Assembly (NCBI GenBank): GCA_914767715.1
Contig: OU612071.1
Location: forward strand, 9,779,493-9,843,492
Origin: Membranipora membranacea
Taxonomy: Eukaryota > Bryozoa > Gymnolaemata > Cheilostomatida > Membraniporidae
Direction of reading: 5' to 3'
Length of the DNA: 64,000 nt
Position numbers and translations under genes: made by a program. Every line of letters begins with the position of its first letter. Within the stretch, counting starts at the first letter, position 1. Below, piece by piece: positions 12,777 to 25,675 of the stretch. The notes under the pieces were generated by a model. That model was not told the DNA's origin, did not search any database, and worked only from the letters and a program-made list of their open reading frames with translations.

Positions 12777-12976
12777 GCATCCGAGCCATCACCATGTTCT
12801 GTATCCTCTCAAGTCTGTGTGTCCATTTCTAGCACACCGACCACATGTTTTATATATATCATCAGTTAATTTTTGTTTTGTAATTCAGTTGAGTGCCCTG
12901 AAAGATGAATATGAGGGCTGATAGTGAGGGTAACGGTGTCATTATGATGTTTTTTATGTCCTGTTTCTCACTTTTT

Positions 12977-12982
12977 AATAAA
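12977..12982 (+). promoter_or_regulatory. Polyadenylation signal of the transporter gene
   Basis: AATAAA about 200 bp after the transporter stop codon, followed by a second ATAAAT, the first canonical hexamer downstream of the gene. Confidence 0.6.
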
Positions 12983-13189
12983 AATAAATGCAAGAAAACA
13001 GACAAAAATTATTGTTTTAGACATACATTATTTTTAACAGAATCTGCCTCTTCTAATAACAAGGAGATTACCATGCGATTATAAATGTACTGAGTTCATG
13101 TAGAACAGCCATCTTAAACGTGATCCATCAAAAAACCAGTTCATTTTGTTCATTCGATCCCTTGAAACTTGGTTAATGGGTTTCTATTC

Positions 13190-13520
13190 ATTTCTCATCT
13201 TAGGTTAGGAATCTGGGCTCATCATGGACTCCAAACTAAATTTTCATAGTCATGTCAATGATTTGTGTACAAACAAAAACAGGTTCAACAGCATTCGGAA
13301 GTTTGCGCCAAAGATATGTTATTTGCACTAGTGCAGGCGTTTATCGTAGATTGAATTGCCATATGCAATTCAATATTAGTTAGAAAAGAGAGTTCAGACT
13401 TGCAGAGTTCTTGTGGGAAATGTCACACATGTGTCATTAAATGTTCTTCAGTCTAGAAGGCAAAAAAAACTTCATTGATTTCCCATCAAGGTAGTGCTAA
13501 ATGCAAGGTACTAGTTTTCG
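13190..13520 (+). mobile_element. LINE reverse transcriptase fragment, degraded
   Basis: Conceptual translation with frameshifts gives MDSKLNFHSHVNDLC followed by FNSIRKFAP, the region after the catalytic palm in Jockey/CR1-like LINE reverse transcriptases (the 'LDSKLNF..H' block). No intact frame remains. It lies between the transporter and the PLA2 gene and has no separate function. Confidence 0.6.
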
Positions 13521-13872
13521 CCTATGTGTCATCCTCTGTCCATTCCCTTAGACATAATCGGAACATCTCTCTGCTACAACATAAGAATGTACCACAAGGT
13601 TCAATACATCCTCTACCCTAAAGTCTAAAGGCTCAATACACCCTGTTAGGCTCAATACCCTTCAGGCTCAATACAGTTGGTGGTTTGGCCTTTAAGTTCC
13701 TCCCTTTCTATTGTTTGTACCTCATGCACCGACCAAACAAACCTCAGACATATTGCATCTCTAATGTCTTCAGAGAATGTTATGCAGTTTAGTCAAATTG
13801 ATTGCATATGTGTTACAGTATACCATAGGTGCTGGGTTGGTTTCCACTATTCAAACTACTGCTGCCACACAA

Positions 13873-14166
13873 CCAAATGTGTGCTTATCGAATTCTGTAC
13901 AGCTCAAAACTAATAAAATGAGGCTGCAATCTCAGCATTGTCACCTAATGAGCAGATAATTTGCACAAACCAATTGTCAAATTCAACGTATGAAATTGAT
14001 TATCTATCGTATCATTATGACGCCATCAGCTAGTGCGTAAATTTCATGCCCTCATTTTGAAGATCAGCTTGTGCAAATTATTTGCCCGTAGGTGACTATT
14101 CTGAGATTAAAGTCTCAATTAATTATCTTGGAGCTATACAGAATTCAATGTTCACAAATTTACCTG
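13873..14166. mobile_element. MITE with about 100-bp terminal inverted repeats, copy 1
   Basis: The left part CCAAATGTGTGCTTATCG...GTCACCTAATGAGCA is mirrored on the right by GGTGACT...GAGCTATACAGAATTCAATG...AAATTTACCTG. A second copy with the same arms is at 27096-27401. No coding capacity. Confidence 0.7.
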
Positions 14167-14237
14167 GTTAACACTCTATTTCACAGTATTTCATTGAACA
14201 TTTTTATCATTCATGGCTTTGAACTAGGCCTAAGATT

Positions 14238-15005
14238 TTCTAAGTGATCTTTGATCACAGCAATTGTTAAGGTCTAGTTAATAACTGTGACCCACTTGAC
14301 ATATTCAATTCCATATCAATGTAGGTCAATCAAATGCTGGGCATTGACTTACAGCCTTTGTTTCTTGTTGCTGCGCTTTGTGATATCTGTGATACGCTAT
14401 ATCCCTGTTTAAATAAGTTTTTGTTTTTGAGCTCACTTCATATGCTGAATACTGTTGTGATTGACTATAGATTAATTGAGCGTAGGTGGGAAGGTAGTTG
14501 AGACAGGGGACACCAACCCCGCAGCCATAACTTAGGAGCATTATAACTCTCAAAGCACTCTTTGCTATAGAACACACTGAATTGAATTCTTCCCATGGAA
14601 CGGCAATATTGATTTAACCTCATACAGTAAGAAAACTCAACACAGGGACTGATCTGATATTCATCTGATTAAATGACCCTACTGCCATTGAATGATATAG
14701 CCTGGAAAATTGTCTTGTAGTGAAGTTCATCATGCTATCCCAGATATGGAGTACATATGTACCTCTCCTCAGAAGTTCAATGATCTTTGATCATGGTATT
14801 TTTTAGGTCTAGTCTCTGACTGTGACCCAATTCATGTATTCAATTTAATATCAATGTAGGTCAATCATATACTGGGCATTGACCTCAACCCTTTGTTAAC
14901 TAGCGACCGCGCTCTATGATCACAGTGATTATTTATATCATTGTGAGCTATGTTTTTTGTTTTTGTCCTTAATGTCTTTTGAGACTATTGGTTAATTAAA
15001 CATAT
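14238..15005. repeat. Diverged direct repeat (two copies)
   Basis: The segment about 14238-14490 recurs at about 14775-15005. Shared words include GATCTTTGATCA, CTGTGACCCA, ATATCAATGTAGGTCAATCA and GGGCATTGAC in the same order. It is non-coding, a tandem duplication with an intervening spacer. Confidence 0.65.
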
Positions 15006-15371
15006 GATTATCCTGCTTTCTATCAATGGCTTTGGATCTACTGGTATTCTTGAAGAATAATTTAATCAGTCACTGGAAAGTGCATTTCTGTGTTGACTAT
15101 TGTTTGTGATAATCTGCTATTCATATACTGGAAAAAATGAAAGACTCCGTCTAGACTGAGTTCTTAAATTATTCAAAATTAAGGGATGGAGCATGGGAGC
15201 AAAGGAGTGCAAAAGATAAGGATCATACACTAAACTGATTTTGTACTTTTTTCTATTTAGCAAAAGGCTTGTTTTGACTGGTTATTTTAATTTATTTGGC
15301 TCAACATCGCTATACGGAGTACAGAGGTTTTATTTCAAGATTCTCAGTGTACAGGGCCAACCAATTCTGAA

Positions 15372-16970
15372 ATGACTAAATTTTGTTCAGCTTTGGTACT
15401 TAGCATCCTACTAATGCAGCCAATACCACCAGCAAGGGGAGGCTATAAGAGCTGCAAACCAGGTAGGATATTTCAATAAATGCTTATATGAATATTTTAC
15501 TATTATGTTTTCACTTTAAGCTCTGTGTATCAAGCTTCCGAGATCTTGCTATATTACATCAACATGAAATCCGATCTGACTTAGATCTATTTTATGTGCA
15601 GTCAATCTGTCATGGTACTGATATTTCTAGCGTGCAACCAAACGTTGATAAACTTTTCAATTTGCAATACCGATACCGCCGCTGAGAATAAAGGGAAATG
15701 GGGGCAAATATTGATTGAGATGTGCATAACTGTTCAGGGTTTGGTTGATTTTTTTCACATCACCTATTTTCTGTTGTGGAAAGTTATTCCATCAATAATT
15801 AGTTCTCTTATCTAACCTTTGAATCAAGCCATTCCCCAATCAGGGTCTTAAAGATAAGTCAAATTATACTAAATTCATCCAGTGTGTGATTTTAGATACA
15901 CGATTAACAAATGGATGCAGTCCTAAATGGTTACTATACCCTTATAAACTGAAGCTGGAGCCGAGCTGCAATGCACATGATGTCTGCTATGCATGTGTAA
16001 GTATGACTGAGTGGTGACTGCATCCTGTGCGCTGCCTCATTACACTTGCAGAGTAGCAAACTTTTCCTCCTACTAATACTTTACTTCTGTTTAACTCAAT
16101 CGATAAGTTTAACCATCTGGAAAGATTTTGTGGTTGAAATTTGCTAAAACTACACACATTTTGTAGAAAACTTGATAGTTGACCATTGCGCAAATTTTAT
16201 AGGAATTTTGATGTTTATCCTCAGACTAATACTTCTTTCTATTTACAGGGAGTCAAGTTCGGTATAAGTCGTTATGACTGCGATAGGAAGTTCTATCTGG
16301 ACATGGATGACCAATGTAAGAATCATCATTCAGCAGCCTGTGAGGTAAAATTTGTTGCATATTTGAAAACCTCGACCGCAGCACAACAATTCAAAGTTCA
16401 GATATATATACCGCAAACAGGAAAAAATGATAATCTCCTAGAAATTGAAACATTATACATTATTTGTAGTGGCCATTGTATGCTAACCACCAGGTTTGCT
16501 CTGTTGACTTACTAGAGTTCTATCCAGAAAATCTGTGCATTTCATTGATATGTAATTGCTATATATATGTAGAAGAATTGTAAGGATAGCTTTAAAAACA
16601 TGGCCTACATTATTGGCATGTATGTTGAGCAACACCTTATCTGTTGAGCTATTGGTTCAGATGGTATATAATATGATATATATCAGATACTATTAACTAT
16701 TGGACCTGATTCAAACTTTGTTATATTCTTTATATAATAAAATATATATTAATAATTTTTGTATTTATAAACATATTATATTATAATGTAATGTAATATA
16801 ATGTTATATATATATATATATAATGATTATTTTGTTGTTTTTAGAGAGCCAGAGACAGGATGTATGAGGGTGTTAGAGAATTTTCTGCACACTTCTATAC
16901 ATACAACTTTGATGATATTTACACCGAGTGTAACAAAGCTTGGGTGTCTCATTGTATCACCAGGAAATAA
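15372..16970 (+). CDS. Small secreted phospholipase A2, conodipine-like (4 exons)
   Basis: Coding exons 15372-15462, 15896-15996, 16249-16344 and 16845-16970 have GT/AG borders and phases 1, 0, 0, and join to 137 codons plus TAA. Residues 1 to about 22 form a signal peptide (MTKFCSALVLSILLM core), so the product is secreted. The PLA2 signature follows: CNAHDVCYACG with the catalytic His-Asp pair (H58, D59) inside a Cys framework, and YDCDRKF with a second Asp about 15 residues later. The spacing C..HD.CY.CG and the NGCS start of the domain match the group IX (conodipine) and bacterial/fungal-type small PLA2s rather than the pancreatic type. The family hydrolyses the sn-2 ester of phospholipids with calcium; some members are venom components, others ordinary digestive or defence enzymes. 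Nothing in the neighbourhood favours either. Confidence 0.82.
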
Positions 16971-17130
16971 GGCTGCGGCTGCTCAAGAAGAGTTAGAAAC
17001 TGGCTTTTGGATCTTCATTTAGCTCTTCAATCTACTGTGTGTACTGAGTGTGTGTGTGTGATTTTCGAGAATATTAGGTTTAAAACTATAAAATTATTTA
17101 TTAACGGTTTCAACAACAGCTGAAAACTCC

Positions 17131-17430
17131 AGAGGATGGATGGATGGATTTATTACTATCATAGACAAAAATTTGTCACGAAATACGTTGTTAATGCTGA
17201 CAAGAAAGAAAAACATGGAAAAAATCAGATCTCTGTTGTATAAAAAAAATTTTAGAATAGTATATTATTAAGTGTATGTATGAGATGTCTTAAAAAGCTG
17301 TCTCTACCCGATGTACCCCGATATTTAACGGTGCGGTAGCGACCTGAGGGGCATTTAGTTAGAAAGTCATTGATAAAGTGCTCTTCATCGTGTATGTAGC
17401 GAAGTCCAAGTCCAGGTTAATACTGGCTTT
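17131..17430 (-). mobile_element. 3' end of a LINE, 5'-truncated
   Basis: Read on the minus strand, an open frame of about 50 codons contains SGRYRTVKYRGTSGRDSFL and stops at TAA, the usual C-terminal end of a LINE ORF2. A short 3' untranslated part ends in repeated ATCC units (+ strand GGATGGATGGATGG at 17136-17149), a microsatellite-like 3' tail of the kind seen in CR1-related LINEs. Confidence 0.6.
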
Positions 17431-18400
17431 GGCCTCCATTAGCCTTTATCTACTGCGTGAAAATGTGTGTTTGGGTGTGTGTAAAACTGATAATTTTGAC
17501 CTTGACCTTGTCTTGTTCTCTTAAAATAGAAGTTTCAACAACATGCTATTGTGAAGTCTCAAAGTTTTAGAGAGTTGCCTGCCTCTGGAAATTGGGCGGA
17601 AAACTCTAGAAAAGAACATAATTTTAAACCTTTCCACTTTTAAATTTTCAGCCTTCTTTCTACAGAGAGACAACATGAAAAGATATACGTTACTCTGTAG
17701 GAGAAATAATAATTAAATGAATAATTATCAAGCCTCCAAGCGTGTGGATGTTTTATACTATTATGATAAGGGGGTTATCCTCAAAAGGAGCATCCTGCAA
17801 TGCACTGAAAGAACACGTTTTCAGTCAGTTATTCTGGTTAGATTTGTTCACACCTCATCACCATCCGTGAAAAGCTTCCTCTCACTTTTCTGACAGCAGC
17901 GAACCTGCGATTATCAGGAGTGGTTGAATGCTACTAAAAACTCTCTGAGCTTCTGTTGATATTCCAAAAAATTAAACAAAGTTTGAATAGTCTGATCATT
18001 GCGGTAAGCATAACACTTTTTGGCAACAAATTGATCTTGTTTCCCCTTGATACATGTTTCAGTTTTTGAAAATGCGATACACAATTATGAAAATGATACA
18101 TTATAAAGTGTGTTCATTCTATTGAAAGTGCATAGAATAAATCATTGATTTTTAATTAATTTGTGATCAGTCAACCTTAGCTCCCTTTTGCCACTCAAAT
18201 GTCACTTAACATATGTCAAGAACAGAAATAGGCATTTGACAAAGAAAGTTAAAACAGCTTTTGACGATTTAGGTTGCCTTGAATTAAACCTCCTCTGTTT
18301 CAAAACATTTCAAGACTATTTTTTAACAACGGCAGACAAAATTATGAATGCAAAACATTATAAGGGTTATATTTATTTCAGGGTAGGAATGTGATGAATC
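17431..18400. other. Intergenic, nothing assigned
   Basis: AT-rich with TG-rich patches near 17460-17485. The 68-codon open frame at 18188-18394 has no recognisable domain. Confidence 0.4.
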
Positions 18401-18585
18401 GGGTACGACACAGAATTCTCACTAGGGCAAATTGTTGCTAGGTTTATTATTTGGAACTGGGTCTGACCCTAATCAGGATAGAGATCTTTCTACTTCTAAA
18501 TTGTATGTATATTGCTGTTTGAGCTCTCACAAAAACTCTGCCATGGATTTAAAAAATACACACAATAGACATATCAAAAATAAAA

Positions 18586-20151
18586 CTAGTGAATAATTAG
18601 CATCGGCCGCCATATCTTTGTAAAAATCACATAGCATTGAATGACATCAGCTACATTGTGCGGCGCCACTGTAATTCCATCCTCAGAGATAACGTGGCCT
18701 AGATAGTTTATTTCTTTCTGACAGAAATGACTTTTACTAAGCCTGTATCTCAATCCCGTGAATCTCAGTCGCTCGAATACAGTGTGTAGTAGTGTGATAT
18801 GGGAGTCGAAGTCAGCTGAAGTTAACAATCAGTCATCAAGATAGACAACTGATGATCCTGTACTAATCAAATCTGCCATAATGGCCATTGATAATCTAGC
18901 AAAGGTGCTTGGGGATCCATTGGCTCCTTGGGGCATAACTTTCCATTTGTAACAACCCCAAGGTGTTATAAATGACGATTTTTCTTGTGAGTCTTCATGA
19001 ATTTTAACTTGAACAAATCCTGAACAGAGGTCAATAGCACTGAAAACCTTTTCCCGTGCATAATCTCCATTACATTGTAAATATTTGATAAACACATGGA
19101 TTGTTTTCCAGTGACAGCGTTTAACTTCCTGTAATCCACACTAAATCGATGGGTGTTATCCTGATTCTTAACTATGACTACAGGTGAACTCCATATCCCA
19201 CTTGACATCTCAATCATCTCTCCGTCCAACATGGTGTCGATCTGTTTCTTTATTTCGGCTCGCAAACCTACAGGTATGTTGTACGGCCTACTCCTGATGG
19301 GTGTCACTCCTGGTTAAGTTTGAATAAAATGTTGCACCACATCAGTCCTTCCTAACTCGTCTAGCCCTTCTCTCATAATGTCTGAGAATTCATTGTTGAG
19401 GTCACGCAGAATGGGCATCTGGTCATCGTCCAGAGTTGTCTTGTTTTGATCTAGCGACTCACCTGGTTTCTCTTTGTTCCGTCTAGGAGTAGGCCTATTG
19501 ATATTACTCATGAGAATATCATCTTTGTCCACTTAAGAGGCCTCTCCTATTAAAGTATTCACCTGGACCTGTAAAGGCTCCTGGCTCACATTCATTATAG
19601 GGACTACAATCCTGTCTTTTCTCAGTTGACTCAACGAATTTCCCACCAATAGCGATCGAGGGGTGTTGCGATTATTCCCACTAGAGCTGAATGTATTGGA
19701 CCGTGGGTTGATCGGTTTGACCTCGGCTAATACAGCTACTTCAGATAATGGAGGTATGTGCACAAAATTTACTGTGCGCACCAAGTAACTCCTTTCCGGC
19801 TCCCCCATTGGAAATTGTTGATTTCCAACTAGGTTGTGTAGGAGCAGGTGCTGGCTGCGGAGGGGCAGGTGCTCTGATAGCGTTATGGTTTTGTAGTCTA
19901 GGTCTTACTACGAATCCTGGTGGTAATTGGGGTTGTTGAGTTGGTGGGAAATGTTGTTGTTGGGCTGGTGGATGTGCAGGTCGTGGTGGTTGCTGCTGTT
20001 GAGGGGGTGGTGCCTGATGTACAGGTCTATGAAGCCACTCTCCCACAACATCAGCATTGCCGTTTACTGCATTTCTACCATCAGCAGCAGCAGGTCTATC
20101 TGCTGGTTCCTGTTGGAACTGTTCGTCTCCCATTTCCGGAGGTCTTAACAC
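18586..20151 (-). mobile_element. Ty3/Gypsy-type LTR retrotransposon remnant (gag-like and pol)
   Basis: Decayed retroelement, read from 20151 downward. A Pro/Gln-rich segment (20151-19800) resembles a gag or linker region. Next is a segment (19808-19533) with the look of the region between protease and reverse transcriptase, then a reverse transcriptase in pieces: SRPYNIPVGLRAEI, SPVVIVKNQD, FSVDYRKLNAVTG (19307-19100), then FSAIDLCSGFVQVKI, the catalytic YLDD (18829-18840), and NYLGHVISEDGI (about 18690). Frame breaks separate these blocks and a stop follows YLDD. No RNase H, integrase or LTR was found, so the copy is truncated at 3' and non-functional. Overlapping plus-strand ORFs at 19748-20260 are shadows of the Pro-rich part. 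Confidence 0.85.
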
Positions 20152-21461
20152 AACGCGATTATGGTTAATAACAGTTTCTAAATTTTCAAGGTTTCTTTGC
20201 TCTTGTAATCATTTAAATCCTCATCAAGCCCTGTGGCTGCATCCGCACGTTCTATACTAGTATTGGATGTATGATCCAACATGTCGATAAGGAATTATTT
20301 TTTTATCTCTCCTACTTGTTATCTGAGCAGATGATCAAATCAAGTGTCAATTAGTGAAATGCAACAGGATTCAGTTCGTTTTGGTATTATCAGCGATACT
20401 AGTCTACGATTCCTATCAAATGATGTTAGAACGGTGACCTTGGTTAGGTAAAATGGATATATGTAAATCACAAGAATAAGTAGCAAATAGCATGTGTTTA
20501 CCAACAAGAGCCTTAAGTAGGTCAATCAAAATTTTTGGTTTATGATGACAACGATTAATTGCCTCTCAGGATTCAACTCAGATTTCTGGTATTTCTAAAT
20601 GATAGCCAGTGTATTACTGAAGTTTGATTACTATGTCTTATTCACTGGACTACTAATCTTGTCAAAACTGTGACAGATTCGATGTAAACCACCAGTCTAT
20701 TGCGGTTACAATTACTAACTGATCTGTTTTTAATGCGTCGCTAATTGTCAGTGGTGGCCTAACCACTTTAATTCCACCCAGGAACAAATTAATGAACTCC
20801 TGTGAATTGCGACCTGATTAGACGACAAGCATAAAAACAAGGCGCGATCAGTAAACTATAGTATTTTATGTATAAATTTCCCTCACAAGGGATATGGTAC
20901 CAAACAGCAGACTAAACAGTCTGAAAAATTTACTCGCCGTGAGAAATTAAAACTAAACTCAAACTAGTCTTAAAAAATGGCAGCAAAATCGATAGCAGCT
21001 CCACCAATTGGTTGTGTTCAAAAGTGGGGATTATTTAACACGTTCAATTAGACAATTGTATGTTAATAGCTAACCGGTTTATATTTGTAGAAGTGTATGA
21101 CGTCTGTATGTATAGCTATAGCTATAGCTTTCCTCTAAGATCCGTGTGATCAGTACGGTTTCATCAGCAGAAAAGAGGGAGATTACTGCATCATAGGTCC
21201 CAGGAAGCAGTATATAACCTTTGGTAAATGCTAGAATTCTTATTCTGTCAATACTCAATATCTGGGTTAGACACTATACGAAAAAGAGGTGCTGCTAACA
21301 CAGTAGGTGGAAGGCTTGATTATAACCATCCAATGATGAAGTGGACACGTATCGAAAGACTGTTCACGTTGATGATATACTAAGCTTGTGTTTATGGGGA
21401 AAGCATATTTGGTAATTAGGATGTATGCTTTCCAATTTGAGAGCCGGTTGTCTAGCGTGTT
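20152..21461. other. Intergenic, nothing assigned
   Basis: No gene, LTR or repeat boundary could be supported. An LTR of the adjacent Gypsy remnant was looked for and not recognised. Confidence 0.4.
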
Positions 21462-21729
21462 CACTGTGCAAAATCGGTTCCTATTCAGAGCTTATTCCAA
21501 GCGGGGATAATGATTGTATAAATAGATGAAGTTACACCTTCATTGTATAATTACAATTGAATTGAATAAGTTGTCTACTTATACCATACATTGAATAATT
21601 ATAGTTACATAATTTTGCCAGGAATGTGGTATAATCATTGTATAAAGTGGAATAATGATGGTATAAACATGATTATTCACACTTATGCCCAGTGTATAAT
21701 CATTGAATAGGAACTGATTTTGCACAGTG
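21462..21729. mobile_element. MITE with 26-bp terminal inverted repeats
   Basis: Left end CACTGTGCAAAATCGGTTCC and right end GGAACTGATTTTGCACAGTG are inverted repeats with one mismatch. The 268-bp interior repeats variants of ATAATNATTGTATAA in both orientations, so it can form several hairpins. No target duplication was recognised and no ORF is present. Confidence 0.75.
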
Positions 21730-22974
21730 GTTGTTGGGATGCCAGTTTTTCAGTGTCTATTAATGGTATTAAAACATCCATCAACTATTCCTTAGATTAC
21801 TAGTTAGCCATTAAAATAACAATAATGTAACTCAAAGTTCAGCACAGCTGGTAGTATGTATTATCTAGGCTTTGCTTGTAAGCAATAAAGCAAGTAGGAT
21901 AATTTGCTAGTTGGTTAAGAAATGAAGCAACTAGGTATGGTTTTGTATAATAAGTAATAGTAAATAAAAGATGAGCCAGTATGTTAAATGATGGCTGTCA
22001 TAGTTAGACTATCCCAAGTATTCATAACTTGTAATTCCCAACTATAACACTCTCAATCATGGGTAATGGACTGAAAATATTAAAAAAAATTTCAGTCTGA
22101 CATGACATTGTGTAAATGGTTATCTCACTCATATGAGCATTCTCTCAGTATGATGGTATTGCCCCAGCCTAAATACATGTCAATCAATCCATATTTACAT
22201 TTTATCACCTGACATCAAGCACAAGAGCTGATTGCAGCACTGGTAAACATTGAGATTTGCATAAAAAAAGTTTCAACTAGGTTTTTATGAACACCTGTGT
22301 ATCGGCACTGATAATAGCTTGTTCATTGGGTGTATTATGACCCTGCCCAACCCAACATACAAACTACAATATTTACAAAGATTTTATGGCAAAATAATAT
22401 GGCGAAATAGCCACCTTTCTATGAGGTATATAGCTTTACCTATGACTTAATAGGCATTTAAATATTATTAATACATTTTTGAACATGTTAAGAAAAGTCA
22501 GAAATGTATATTTAATGAAGATGCAGTGCAGGTGGATGGTTTTGACGTTAGACAAGTTATTTATTATAATCCGTATTTGCCGTAAAACTACAATTAAGGC
22601 AGAGAAAAGGTGTTGATGTGATAAGACATTATAGTGTTGTATATCAAAATAACCTCATGTATTGAAACAAAAGCATTGCCACGTAATCGATTAATCAAGG
22701 CAATTAAGCATTACAAACAAACGCAATCAAGGATAAATCTCCACAAGATGAGATTCAATAGTCAGTTAAGCATTGTGACAATAATCATGATTTATATATG
22801 CTACGTACATCAGGATACGCAAGGAATTAAGCATAATATAACAGATAATTCCAGGCTCTATGAAAAGAATAATAGAACATACCTTTAGTCATCTAATGCA
22901 CTTGTAAGTTACGAGTACATAGAATGATTGTATGTAGTTTGTTTAGAAATGTGATAAACCATAGCTTACTGTTG
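21730..22974. other. Intergenic; one small ORF with a signal-like start
   Basis: Mostly AT-rich and unassigned. An ATG at 22748 opens 46 codons with an N-terminal hydrophobic stretch (IVTIIMIYICYV) and a TAG stop. It could be a small secreted peptide or the start of an unseen gene, but no splice partner or homology supports it. Confidence 0.2.
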
Positions 22975-24330
22975 CCATGTTTATCATGAAATTCAAAAAT
23001 ATCTCACCACAAACAAACTTCTTCACAAATTACAATGCAGATTTAGAGAAGGTTATTCCTGTGTTGATTCCCTACACAAACTCATTTCTGACTGTTTGTC
23101 AGCCAGATCAGATGGTCACTTTGTTGCTATGATGTTTTTGGATTTCAAAAAAGCTTTTGACTGCGTCAACCATAAAATTCTTCTGAAAAAATTGACAATG
23201 TATGGTATAACGGGCAAACTGCACTCTCTCATAAAATCTTTCCTAACAGATAGGACACAATTTGTAGCTATACAACAAGGTGCAAAAAGCTCAAAAATTC
23301 TTCCAATAGACATTGGTGTCCCCCAAGGCTCAATTCTGGCACCAAGTTTATTCCCCATATACGTCAATGATCTTTTATCCTACACATTACATTCCAAGGC
23401 ATTTGCCTACGCTGATGATACAGTTTTCGTATCAAAATCTGACAACTTTGATACACTTAATGATTTATGTGATACTGATCTACACTTGATAGAAAGTTGG
23501 TGTAGGAATAATAGGATGTTGATAAACATAAAAAAATCTCACTATATGCTTGTACAACCCTCTCATAGAGCCACATCTCTAGATTTAGATCTAAAAATTA
23601 ACCATAAAAAACTAAACCGAAATGCCAATACCAAACTCCTTGGTTTTACTTTGAATGACTCATTGACATGGGACGATCATGTAGACCAGATTTGCATCAA
23701 AATAAACAAAAGTTTGGCATTATTCCAGAAATGCAGGGCATTCCTAGATAGTAAATCATCTCGTAACTTTTATTTCCAGTATGTCTTTTGTCATATGATA
23801 TATGGCATCCGCATATATGGCGACCTATCACCACAATATATTCTTGAAAGAATATACTTGCTCCAAAAGAGGGCTTTCCACCTAATAGCAAATGTCAGCC
23901 ACATACCATATCATCTAATACATACAAGAGATTTACATACATCTCTTGGTCTGATTCCTTTTCCTCTCCTTGCTGGTCATTTCACCTGTATTTTTGGTTT
24001 CCAAATTTTGCATTTGATTGCACCTGACTTTCTTTTGGAAGGCTTTATTCCAGCTAGCTCTAAAACCTTTTTTAGAGACAGATACCTATTACATTATCAC
24101 ACTGATCAATTAAGACAAAAAATCACTACAACTTTTAACTCTTTACCAATTCAGATACGCTCAGCAACCAAACTCACTCATTTTAAACAACAACTATCAA
24201 AGCACTTTATATCCTATTAATTCTTGTTACTTGAGTATTTTTTCTCTCCGCTTAAGTTTTTTCTTTTTTGTTCTGTCACTGCATGAAAAACATTCCTAAA
24301 GATGATGTAGAATGACAATAAAAGTATATA
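22975..24330 (+). mobile_element. LINE, 5'-truncated, with long reverse transcriptase ORF
   Basis: The frame is open from about 22975 to the TAA at 24218-24220 without interruption. RT blocks in order: FREGYSCVDSLHKLI, FLDFKKAFDCVNHKIL (first catalytic Asp), GVPQGSILAPSLF, and AFAYADDTV (catalytic YADD), then the thumb and C-terminal region. The endonuclease and ORF1 are absent, as expected for a 5'-truncated insertion. About 110 bp of 3' untranslated sequence ends near an AATAAAAGTATATAAAGG stretch. The uninterrupted frame indicates a fairly recent copy. Family is in the Jockey/CR1/RTE-like range of non-LTR elements; the clade is not resolved. Confidence 0.85.
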
Positions 24331-25463
24331 AAGGTTCAATTTGACAATGTCACAAAATATGATTAGCATCTATCAGTTAGTGTGTCATGTGATGTCCCAA
24401 ATATGGTAACAAAAGTGGTAATGCATTCATATGTAAATTAACTAATTCAGGGGTCACCCAAAATTGCCAAAGGGGTGGAATGCGTGCACAGCCTTGTGTA
24501 AGCCATTGTGTAAGCCATTGTGTAAGCCATTGTGTACATATGAGAGGACAACTTTTCAACAGTACCTATGATTGTTAAAAAAATGTTGAATGCAATCTCC
24601 ATATATCCCCCCCCCCCTCCATGGTTTGACAGACTACTTGGACAATGTCAATGATGAAGGTCGTGTTGGTCACCAGAGCTGCGGTGACAGCGTGTTACCA
24701 ATTGATGCTGTGAATATAGTATGTCACTCATCTGAACATTATTAGAAGGAACAAAAATACCTCAGGCTAACTACTCTCCACCATTTAGGGGCATGCCTCT
24801 CCAAATTTCGTTTTAGGTATCCCAATCTACTCGATCAAAGATGTCTATACCCCAAATTTACCAATGTTACGCCATGACATTGACATTTCAGCAACAAGCC
24901 TAGGCCTATCGTATAAAAAGACATTGCAAGTCCCTAGGCAATGAATGTAGTTTTTCCATAAACACTACCCTTATATCATGCAGCTATAACAACAGTATCG
25001 TTCCATGTTTTGATTTGGCATTTTTTGATTGACAAGGCAACACGATAGTTTTCTTATGGAAAAGGGGAGGTTGCAGTTAATTAGGTTTAAGCCTGAGATT
25101 AATAGCAATATAAATGAACAGGGAAACACACAATAATATCGACACCCCTAACCCCAATCCACCGGGTAGGAAGGGCAACTTTAAAGGACCAATCAACGAT
25201 AATGGTCATTGTAGCATGTAAATCATTGAAGACCAGACTTTAAACAAAAGAATCAACATTTTACTGTCCAACACAAGACCAAGGAACATACAAGGTGTTG
25301 TGGCTGACCAGATAATACATGTATATATATATATATACATATATATATGAATGGTTATATGACGTTGCAATATAGAAAAAAAAAATGTAAATCAAATCAA
25401 ATAAGGCATGTAAACATAAAAATATGAATATAAAATTAATAATAATATCAGAATCAAACAAAC
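24331..25463. other. Intergenic; short 12-13 bp tandem repeat
   Basis: At about 24494-24536 the unit TAAGCCATTGTG is repeated three times. A C-run lies at 24607-24617. No gene is supported, although 24630-24710 (+) reads through without stops. Confidence 0.35.
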
Positions 25464-25613
25464 CTATGTCGATTCTCTATTGAATACGAGACAGCAGATA
25501 AGGACCATAACATAAGTGATTCCTAAAAGGCCGAGTTCTCCTCCTCGCAGTAATGTGTATGTGTCATGAGGGATAAGGGAGCAGGTCAAGGCCACCAGTA
25601 TCGATGAGATCCA
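25464..25613 (-). CDS. Candidate terminal exon with a hydrophobic segment
   Basis: On the minus strand a TGTCTTTTTAG acceptor precedes 49 codons and a TAG stop. The peptide has two hydrophobic stretches, the second containing LGLLGITYVMVLICCLVF, long enough for a membrane helix, with a short polar C-terminal end. No upstream exon was found between here and the stop codon of the receptor gene at 27607. It may be a last exon of an unrecognised membrane protein or a chance frame. Confidence 0.25.
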   Translation of the reverse strand, partial: WISSILVALTCSLIPHDTYTLLRGGELGLLGITYVMVLICCLVFNREST

Positions 25614-25675
25614 CTAAAAAGACACAGCACCACCCCGAATACATTGAAGCTGTGATCATCTCATTCTTGCCAATG

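Noticed and set aside
19748-20260. Four plus-strand open frames
   Set aside because: Reverse-strand shadows of the Pro/Gln-rich gag-like segment, Gly/Val/Cys/Trp-rich as expected from that composition.
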